35,358 nucleotides of DNA, from assembly GCA_944322815.1 (NCBI GenBank), contig CALUQB010000029.1, positions 1-35,358 of the forward strand. The letters are read 5' to 3'. The position numbers and the translations under genes were made by a program. Shown piece by piece: positions 29,563 through 35,358 of this stretch. Position 1 is the first letter of the stretch, and each line of letters begins with the position of its first letter. The notes under the pieces were generated by a model. That model was not told the origin of the DNA. It saw nothing but the letters and a program-made list of their open reading frames with translations, and made no database searches. The DNA comes from an uncultured Bacteroidales bacterium. Its GTDB lineage: Bacteria > Bacteroidota > Bacteroidia > Bacteroidales > UBA932.

Positions 29563-30858
29563 TTAATCTCCGGTCCTGCCAGCCAACCATTCCCGGACCT
29601 CGTCCTTAATCCTCAGGGTATAAGTGTTCTCCACTTTCAACGGCATGGAAAGTATTTTCCATGCCGTCCTTGTCGCGTCATCGTTTCGTCCGGCATCCAG
29701 ATACAGTTTCCATAACAGATAATTCGGGCGAAGGCGTGTAGGAATCATATACGAAGCCGTCCGGTAATATTCCTCGGCCTGGCCGGGTTCTCCGGCTGCT
29801 TCACTTGCCTGGCCGAGGTCGCACCATGTTTCACAATCAGGAATCCCTGCATAATGTTTTTCAGGATGTCCCATACCGGAAAAAACATAAATCGCCATTG
29901 CCATGACTGCAGTAGCAGCCATGGCAGAAAACCTCACACCGGCATTGCCCGACAGGGCACCAAACCTGTCATGAAGAACAGTACCTGTGATCAGAGGCAT
30001 GAGCGAGGCGGGCAGCAGCTTGTCGCTTGGATACGAAAAGAAGCCGAATACGAGAAGGGTCGTCAGGGAAGCGAACGAATCCCGGTCTTTCGTGTAATGC
30101 CATAGCAGACAAAGTGCTGCCACAAACAGGAGCAGACCGGGAAGCCCCGCCTCTACCGCCAACTTGATATACTCGTTGAAAGAATAGACTGCGTTATCGG
30201 CCACTGCCGCAAACTCAGAATCCGGATGTGCCCTGAACCAGTCCGCCTGATACAGCATATAGTAACGAGGAAAATTCCCTGGTCCGAATCCTGTCAGCGG
30301 CCTGTCGGCTATCATGTCCAGCGATACGCGCCAGATCAGCAGTCTGGCATCGGCGGACCCGCTCCGATAGAAATAAAGTCCGACGGCAAAACCCGCCAGT
30401 ACTGCCACAGAGACAGGTATCAGATACTTTCGTTTTTTGAATGCTCCATGGATCTCTTTCCTGTAAACGAAAGCTGTACCGGCCAGCATCGCGATCCAAG
30501 CGGCCCTCGAATCGGACACGGCCAAGGAGAGAGACAGAAGCGCAAATACAGCCATGAGCCACACTTTCTGTCCATGCCTGTATTCTTTGATAAGAGAAAG
30601 GCAACAGACGGAAGCCACTGCCTGGAATCCGCCCATCTGTCCCGGATTTCCCATGAATCCGGTGACATCGAACAGGATATGCCGGCTCTGAATCAGTCCT
30701 GAAAACTGGCCGAAGACGATGAATGCCTGAACCAGACCGACGGCCGTGATGATATATCGCAGCCGAGTATGAGTCATGACTCCCCACGCCACGATGAAGA
30801 TGCAGAACAGGAATGCATACTTCGCGACAGCATACCAGTCCAGCCATTCTACAGCCAT
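29563..30858 (-). CDS. O-antigen ligase/polymerase-like membrane protein with TPR-like tail
   Basis: The 431-aa product has about ten hydrophobic segments. Motifs resemble the Wzy_C/O-antigen ligase family: VSDSRAAWIAMLAGTAFVY, DARLLIWRVSLDMIADRPLTGFGPGNF, and a long extracytoplasmic loop with FNEYIKLAVEAGLPG. The last 90 residues (CETWCDLGQASEAAGEPGQAEEYY onward) look like tetratricopeptide helices. Enzymes of this fold join lipid-linked glycans to acceptors or to each other, or glycosylate proteins. The start at 30858 is fixed by an in-frame TAA six codons upstream, so the N-terminus is short for the family. It overlaps the transglutaminase-like gene by 10 nt. No glycosyltransferase gene is nearby, so its acceptor and donor are unknown. 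Confidence 0.75.
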   Translation of the reverse strand: MAVEWLDWYAVAKYAFLFCIFIVAWGVMTHTRLRYIITAVGLVQAFIVFGQFSGLIQSRHILFDVTGFMGNPGQMGGFQAVASVCCLSLIKEYRHGQKVWLMAVFALLSLSLAVSDSRAAWIAMLAGTAFVYRKEIHGAFKKRKYLIPVSVAVLAGFAVGLYFYRSGSADARLLIWRVSLDMIADRPLTGFGPGNFPRYYMLYQADWFRAHPDSEFAAVADNAVYSFNEYIKLAVEAGLPGLLLFVAALCLLWHYTKDRDSFASLTTLLVFGFFSYPSDKLLPASLMPLITGTVLHDRFGALSGNAGVRFSAMAATAVMAMAIYVFSGMGHPEKHYAGIPDCETWCDLGQASEAAGEPGQAEEYYRTASYMIPTRLRPNYLLWKLYLDAGRNDDATRTAWKILSMPLKVENTYTLRIKDEVREWLAGRTGD

Positions 30859-32492
30859 ATCTGTCTTCCGTCTTTATACAGGAACGGCCTTTCTTCCCGC
30901 CCTTTGGTGATATCTCGCAGCCACAGCAATGCTCCGGACGGCACATTTTCAAATGTCAGTTCATAGTCATCCGCCGTTCTGATGCCAAGACTCTCCCATC
31001 CGTCATTCCAGAACAGCAGTTCGTATTCGTCTCCGGGCGAAATGTCGTTGTCATCCGTTCTCGGACAAAATTCCACACTGCCGATTTCTTCCGGTCTACC
31101 GAAATCAAGGCCGATCCACACATCCGCAAGTCCTGTAAGTTCGACATACGTGAGAGTCTGGCCGTCTGTGGCATTCCCGGCCCCCGGCAGCCTTTCAAGC
31201 CCCCGCGGAAGAATGATCCGCCCGTCCAGAATGTGTCCGGCCCTGTCCCTGAACTGCATTTCGCCGATACTGAACACTCCTGACGATTTTCTGTATCTGA
31301 CATATCGGTAACAATCCGACTGATCTATATTTTCCGACTGCATCCGGCTCAGGGGAATCCCATCTACCCTGAAAAGCTGCACCGCATCCGAGAAGTCCTC
31401 TCTGTTTGCGGCCTCGAACATACCTCCGTCCATATATCCGGCAAAGCGTATAATGCGCTCCGTCCTCGGATACTTCCGCGTAAGCGTCACGGTTTCTGTG
31501 CCGTCTCCCGGCAATATCTTCTCTATCGAGTCCTGCCGGACAATGACAGGAGCACCTGCCGGAACAGGACCGGTATTTTCATAGAGACACGGGAGGTACA
31601 GTATATCTGCCCCCACATCCTCGAAAACGGCTCTGCCATTCCTTATTTCCGCAAAGGCTACCGGTTCCCATCCTTGCGGCGTAAATACTGCCAGATAGGC
31701 TATCCTGTTCCGCGTTTTGGCAGAAATATCCACACGGACATCAGTCTGGGCTATTTGATGATATCTGGTTACATCTTTAAAACGGCAGTCTTCGAACTGT
31801 CGGGGAACCGGCTCTTTCCCTCTTCGGCGGTATACGGGATTGTCTTTCTGCATGAAGAATGTCCGCCGGTAGACTTTAGGCGGCAGGTCCGAATAGCTGA
31901 CATTCTCGCCGTCATCTTTCCTGTCCTGAAAGACAAGCAGGGAGTCAGACGGCAGGATGACGCTGCAGAACGAATGTCCGTTGTTCTTTCTTCCCCAATT
32001 CGGCACATACTCGAATGCGGCAGGGATTCCGTATGACCGGAGTGCCATAGCCAGAAGTATCGCCCTGTCATCGCATTTGCCGAAGGCTCCGGTCATGGTC
32101 TTCGAATAGCCCATCTGTGGATTTCCCCACGTCTCCGGTTTCACCGGGACATCCACCGCAGCGTTTATCTTCCGTGCTGCCGTGATGAGATCATCTTCCG
32201 GACCAATGCCAGGTGACAGCCATCGCGGAATATCGTCACGCCACCGGTATTCTACAGGCTCGTCTGCCACCTGAGGCGGAAGAACATATTCCTGAAAGAT
32301 ATTTCTGTCATATTCCCCTGCCCATGCGGCATCTTTCCATACAGTCCTGGCCAGCCGGACATCCATAGCCACAGAACCCTCTGGCAGCGACCGTTCCTCC
32401 ACGCTCCGCCTCACAAAATCTGACGAAGTGCAAGACATACTGCACAATGCAACTGCCAGTAGAAACGGACAAAATCTGTTTGCAAAATCCAT
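30849..32492 (-). CDS. Transglutaminase-like lipoprotein with discoidin-like C-terminus
   Basis: The 547-aa product has a lipoprotein signal (MDFANRFCPFLLAVALCSMS-C). A transglutaminase-like papain-fold core at about 105-195 shows the full triad: C140 in GKCDDRAILLAMALRSYGIP, H173 in GHSFCS and D190 in FQDRKD. Residues about 210-370 are beta-rich. The final part (about 380-540; IGEMQFRDRAGHILDG, GLADVWIGLDFGRPEEIGSV) resembles an F5/8-type (discoidin) carbohydrate-binding fold. Members of this fold act as peptidases, amidases or cross-linkers; which applies here cannot be told. The gene is third in the envelope operon, 6 nt after the small secreted protein gene and overlapping the ligase-like gene by 10 nt. 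Confidence 0.78.
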   Translation of the reverse strand: MDFANRFCPFLLAVALCSMSCTSSDFVRRSVEERSLPEGSVAMDVRLARTVWKDAAWAGEYDRNIFQEYVLPPQVADEPVEYRWRDDIPRWLSPGIGPEDDLITAARKINAAVDVPVKPETWGNPQMGYSKTMTGAFGKCDDRAILLAMALRSYGIPAAFEYVPNWGRKNNGHSFCSVILPSDSLLVFQDRKDDGENVSYSDLPPKVYRRTFFMQKDNPVYRRRGKEPVPRQFEDCRFKDVTRYHQIAQTDVRVDISAKTRNRIAYLAVFTPQGWEPVAFAEIRNGRAVFEDVGADILYLPCLYENTGPVPAGAPVIVRQDSIEKILPGDGTETVTLTRKYPRTERIIRFAGYMDGGMFEAANREDFSDAVQLFRVDGIPLSRMQSENIDQSDCYRYVRYRKSSGVFSIGEMQFRDRAGHILDGRIILPRGLERLPGAGNATDGQTLTYVELTGLADVWIGLDFGRPEEIGSVEFCPRTDDNDISPGDEYELLFWNDGWESLGIRTADDYELTFENVPSGALLWLRDITKGREERPFLYKDGRQIWL

Positions 32493-32498
32493 ATCCTG

Positions 32499-32951
32499 TC
32501 AGTAATTCGACCGCATTTCCAGTACCGGATACATTCTCATCATGCCGTCCTTTATCTCGCGCCGGTCTATGAAATACACCTGTTTCTCCCACCACTCGTC
32601 CATCAATGCTTTCGCCTCGCCAAGCGTCAAATCAGGGCATAACTTATCCCAATCACAATACTCTACCGTATCAAGATATGAAACCGGCTTAACTATCGGC
32701 GGATTGTCCGGACAGTCTTTCCTGTTGTCGTAATAGAATGTCCTGAAAAATTTAACAGGACGATTGCGCAACCTGAACATGTGAGGCTGGTCTCGACTCT
32801 CTGATTTATCATAATCCGGGACAGGAAAGTTTACTGTTGAAAAATCTGTTTGAAGATCATTTGACGTAAATACTACATAAACAGGATTCTGGGCACTTGA
32901 TAATAATGCACAAAAAATGAAAGAAAAGAATATAACTAAGTGGCGTATCAT
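32499..32951 (-). CDS. Small secreted protein of unknown function
   Basis: I do not recognise this 150-aa product. It has a signal peptide (MIRHLVIFFSFIFCALLSSA, cleavage before QNPVYVV). The mature part is rich in aromatic and acidic residues, with SESRDQPHMFRLRNRPVKFF in the middle and a C-terminal amphipathic stretch GEAKALMDEWWEKQVYF. Two Cys (in KDCPDN and YCDWDKLCPD, three in total) could form a disulfide. It lies 7 nt after the HExxH lipoprotein gene and 6 nt before the transglutaminase-like gene, so it is translated as part of the operon. It shares the AT-rich composition of the lipoprotein's 3' half, which hints that the two were acquired together. Confidence 0.75.
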   Translation of the reverse strand: MIRHLVIFFSFIFCALLSSAQNPVYVVFTSNDLQTDFSTVNFPVPDYDKSESRDQPHMFRLRNRPVKFFRTFYYDNRKDCPDNPPIVKPVSYLDTVEYCDWDKLCPDLTLGEAKALMDEWWEKQVYFIDRREIKDGMMRMYPVLEMRSNY

Positions 32952-32958
32952 AAAATAT

Positions 32959-34476
32959 TTATTTAGACATTAAATCATTATTCTGTAAATACTGGATTAT
33001 TTTATATTGTTCAGATAATGGCAACTCATCAAATGCATCAGAGTCAAACGCACCGCCTCCCCATTTTCCATATTCATAGAATTCATCACTTTCTCCCGGA
33101 AAGGCTTCACGCAACATAGTTTCAAGTTCATCTATATGACTACCCATATACTCATGATGCCCGGCATTGACATCCTGACCATTGGTGTTGATAGCTGTCA
33201 TCAACTCCGGATTTTCTCTTCCCAATGCTCCGAGTGATCCTGCATTACGCGATATCTCAAGCAACTGTAGATGCATGTACTCATGTGCAAGAACCAGTTT
33301 TTGCTGCGTCTCATCAAGTCCCGGCTGAATATAAAACGTCAGATCTGTGGTCTTGTCAAATACATCATTCATAGTCATGGTACTGCTCGTCAGCGTATTC
33401 TGATTCGGCGTTCCTATCCTAAATGTCACTTTGTCCTTAATATTCTCAATGGTAGAACTGATTTTGGACTCTAATGTCGATGCTATATTATTGATTCGTT
33501 CCTGTTCAGGACTTACTTCCGGCTCTTCAATAACGGCACCACTACTATCGTCAGGAAGCATCCAGCCACTGTCCCAGTCACCTTCACTCATGCCGCCTTC
33601 TTCATATGAATCCGTTTCCGGCGGCTCATACCAGTCATCATTTCCTGGAAATGGATTATCTTCCGGATATACTATCGCCGGTGGCAACTGCCCGCCATAA
33701 TCTTCGTCTCCTGACCACGGATCATCCCAATCATCCCAAATATCTTCTCCATACTTAGTCCGTACTGCAAGGCACCTCAGAAACTTTATATCACTCAATT
33801 CCCTGATTATAATGCTCACCCTATATAAAAGTTCATTGGTATCTCCAGCAGTAAAGGCACTGATCCACCCTGTTTCCTTTCCGTTTTCATACCATGCTAT
33901 CCGCATCGGCAGCCCTCCGCAGAAGTACACCGCCAGTCCGCTGTAACTCCCCTTGTCGCCCGTATTGATGAACCTCTCCGCCACGTTTCCCCGGTGACTC
34001 CGGTCATATCCTTTGTCCGGTATCAACGTCAGTATGTACTGGCCCATCCGGTCTTCTCCCGTTTCATCATCGTGCTTCTTCACCACTACAAGCTTCTGGT
34101 AAACGTCCACGGAATAAGCTTCCGCCTTCCCGTTCCGAAACTCTGACCGCACTGCCTTGTAACGGTACGTAGGTATCACCTCAACGTCCACGCTCGCTGT
34201 ATTCCCTTTCCACGACTCCACCGCTTTTTCCCACATTGGCGTGATGTCTCCCGGCATCAGCCACGGTACCCTATCCTCACCATTAACAGTTTTCGTCACG
34301 GATAACGTCCTATACTCGCTCTCGAAGTACCGTCTCGCTTCTTCTACACTCAGACTTACCCTGCTGTCCGGTTCCGCCTCCTGCTCGTGAAGTTCCGGTA
34401 TCTTCGCACAGTCCGGTATCACTGCCGCCGAACATATCAGCAGCAACAGCCGGATGATATTTGGTAGTCTTTTCAT
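32959..34476 (-). CDS. Lipoprotein with acidic linker and C-terminal HExxH metallopeptidase-like domain
   Basis: The 505-aa product starts with a lipoprotein-like signal (MKRLPNIIRLLLLICSAAVI, Cys in IPDCAKIP). Residues about 40-240 form a beta-rich domain I cannot name. A very acidic, Trp/Pro/Gly-rich linker follows (about 245-325; IWDDWDDPWSGDEDYGG). The C-terminal part (about 330-505) has H398-E-Y-M-H402 and a later HHEYMGSHIDELE (H440, H441, E442, H447) that could supply the third ligand. This is the layout of a surface zinc peptidase or of a polymorphic effector with an exchangeable C-terminus. G+C falls from 31 of 60 in 34081-34140 to 25 of 60 in 33001-33060. It is the first gene of the operon, behind a predicted promoter and a leader of about 130 nt. 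Confidence 0.78.
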   Translation of the reverse strand: MKRLPNIIRLLLLICSAAVIPDCAKIPELHEQEAEPDSRVSLSVEEARRYFESEYRTLSVTKTVNGEDRVPWLMPGDITPMWEKAVESWKGNTASVDVEVIPTYRYKAVRSEFRNGKAEAYSVDVYQKLVVVKKHDDETGEDRMGQYILTLIPDKGYDRSHRGNVAERFINTGDKGSYSGLAVYFCGGLPMRIAWYENGKETGWISAFTAGDTNELLYRVSIIIRELSDIKFLRCLAVRTKYGEDIWDDWDDPWSGDEDYGGQLPPAIVYPEDNPFPGNDDWYEPPETDSYEEGGMSEGDWDSGWMLPDDSSGAVIEEPEVSPEQERINNIASTLESKISSTIENIKDKVTFRIGTPNQNTLTSSTMTMNDVFDKTTDLTFYIQPGLDETQQKLVLAHEYMHLQLLEISRNAGSLGALGRENPELMTAINTNGQDVNAGHHEYMGSHIDELETMLREAFPGESDEFYEYGKWGGGAFDSDAFDELPLSEQYKIIQYLQNNDLMSK

Positions 34477-34616
34477 CGCGTCTTGATTTATTCTGTAGGT
34501 TATTGATTATACGGTTATTGTATTTGTGGCTTTGTATGCCCGTTGCATGGTTATTTACTTTTCTGATCTCATCCGCGAATATATCATGATGCCATGCTCC
34601 CCGGTTTTTCCATGGA

Positions 34617-34647
34617 CAAAGGTATAAAACTTTCACTCTCATCAGCA
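34617..34647 (-). promoter_or_regulatory. Predicted promoter of the four-gene envelope operon
   Basis: On the minus strand TTG (34645-34647) and TACCTTTG (34617-34624) fit the Bacteroidetes -33 and -7 boxes with a 20-nt spacer. Transcription would start near 34610 and leave a leader of about 130 nt before the lipoprotein ATG at 34476. A small palindrome, TGATAT-CTC-ATATCA (34706-34720), lies upstream in the same gap; nothing else is evident in this 270-nt stretch. Confidence 0.6.
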
Positions 34648-34746
34648 AGGGCTTATGCCTCATAATATCCGTCCCTACACAAAATCTAAACATTTTGCAC
34701 AAATGTGATATCTCATATCATCTTGAACTGAACATTTTCTAAACTC

Positions 34747-35115
34747 TTACAGATAGATCATCTTCCCCTTGTACTTGTACGGCGGACATTTCACCTCTAC
34801 GCCCTTTGACCGCAGCTCTTCCACGAACGAACGGATGGATTCATAACCCATGCTGGATATTGAAAACAATCGCTCAAATTTGCGATCTCGCAATCTGATT
34901 TTGCATGCCAAATTTTGATAAGCTCCAAAAGACACCACTACCGATTTAATATTAGGGTACTTATACTTAATCTGAATGAATCGGAAAATAGCATTTTTTA
35001 TTATCAATGAGCTGCCTGACAATACAGGAAAATTAAAAGATACAATAGTCACAATGACTACATAAGTGGCATAGCCGACTATAAACCAAAATAGCTGGGG
35101 ATATTTGGGCAACAA
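34747..35115 (-). CDS. Small membrane protein of unknown function, start unclear (possibly 5'-damaged)
   Basis: The frame encodes two hydrophobic segments (FWFIVGYATYVVIVTIVSF and, upstream of the TTG, IIYPAIPIFVCGLILL) followed by a soluble tail (VVVSFGAYQNLACKIRLRDR to YKGKMIYL). The listed start is a TTG. The open frame continues to 35220 with protein-like sequence (DLDKYFTRQTG) but offers no ATG, GTG or further TTG, and a TAG lies at 35221-35223. So either the TTG is used or the 5' end is broken. A GTG at 35216-35220 region in another frame runs only nine codons, which would fit a one-base shift. The gene is AT-rich. No family is recognised; small two-helix membrane proteins like this can be immunity or accessory proteins. 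Confidence 0.45.
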   Translation of the reverse strand: MLPKYPQLFWFIVGYATYVVIVTIVSFNFPVLSGSSLIIKNAIFRFIQIKYKYPNIKSVVVSFGAYQNLACKIRLRDRKFERLFSISSMGYESIRSFVEELRSKGVEVKCPPYKYKGKMIYL

Positions 35116-35220
35116 TATCAGACCACATACAAAAATGGGAATTGCCGGATATATTATCGTCTTGATTCCTGTCTGTCTTGTAAAATATTTATCAAGGTCT
35201 GTATGACGACAAGAACAGCA

Positions 35221-35358
35221 CTATTCCTTCCCGCTCTTTTTCTTCAATGTCAGAACATTCAACGTTTTCCCGTTCGTAAAAAATACGGACAGGGAATCTA
35301 CCCCGGCGGATATATCATCCGCATCCCCTATAGGAACAACAGGAAAACCCATGTCATC
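35221..35358 (-). CDS. C-terminal fragment of an unidentified gene (runs off the window)
   Basis: The last 45 codons of a minus-strand frame are open to the window edge and end at TAG 35221-35223. The visible residues include MGFPVVPIGDADDISAGVDS and the basic end LTLKKKSGKE. I cannot assign a family from this stub. It lies directly upstream of, and in the same frame as, the small membrane-protein ORF. Confidence 0.45.
   Translation of the reverse strand, partial: DDMGFPVVPIGDADDISAGVDSLSVFFTNGKTLNVLTLKKKSGKE

Noticed and set aside
34310-34702. 130-codon minus-strand frame overlapping the HExxH lipoprotein start
   Set aside because: It overlaps the predicted promoter and the signal-peptide region in another frame, and its sequence looks non-coding.
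34747-35358. Integration or attachment site at the right edge
   Set aside because: No integrase, tRNA or direct repeat is visible; AT-richness alone is not enough.

Overview
The window looks like the chromosome of a Bacteroidota bacterium, most likely order Bacteroidales; I cannot name the genus. The evidence is Bacteroidetes-type promoter boxes (TAnnTTTG), BACON-domain lipoproteins, a SusC-like TonB-dependent receptor, a hybrid two-component system with an AraC output domain, a Ser-type sulfatase and a GH95 enzyme. No tRNA, rRNA, insertion sequence or CRISPR array was seen.

Left part (1-6790). An array of at least six 38-nt hairpin units lies next to the 3' end of rnr (RNase R, minus strand). 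A 155-bp patchwork of extragenic hairpins separates rnr from a plus-strand operon of gpmI, a ROK sugar kinase and manA, which serves hexose phosphorylation, isomerisation and lower glycolysis. A 17-bp perfect hairpin at 6743-6782 closes it.

Middle left (6856-17846). A six-gene minus-strand operon starts from a promoter near 17815-17846. It encodes a BACON/OB-fold lipoprotein, a BACON-NUC endonuclease lipoprotein, a secreted endonuclease/exonuclease/phosphatase (EEP) enzyme, a TonB-dependent receptor without a SusD partner, a DUF5689 (OB-like) lipoprotein and an M3 peptidase lipoprotein. I read this as an envelope system for binding, cutting and taking up extracellular nucleic acid. It is the strongest candidate for an undescribed system here.

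Middle right (18031-29476). A divergent plus-strand pair encodes a 1615-aa fusion of a sulfatase with a PL8 (chondroitin ABC lyase-like) lyase, translationally coupled (ATGA) to a GH95 enzyme. A hybrid two-component regulator is convergent with them. This is a small, SusC/SusD-less locus for a sulfated, perhaps fucosylated, glycosaminoglycan. The regulator carries a G9 homopolymer that could mediate phase variation.

Right part (29482-35358). A compact four-gene minus-strand operon runs from a promoter at 34617-34647 to a terminator at 29482-29521. It encodes a HExxH lipoprotein with a compositionally distinct C-terminal half, a small secreted protein, a transglutaminase-like lipoprotein and an O-antigen-ligase-like membrane protein. 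Upstream lies an AT-rich small membrane-protein ORF with no clear start, and the 3' end of a further gene at the window edge.
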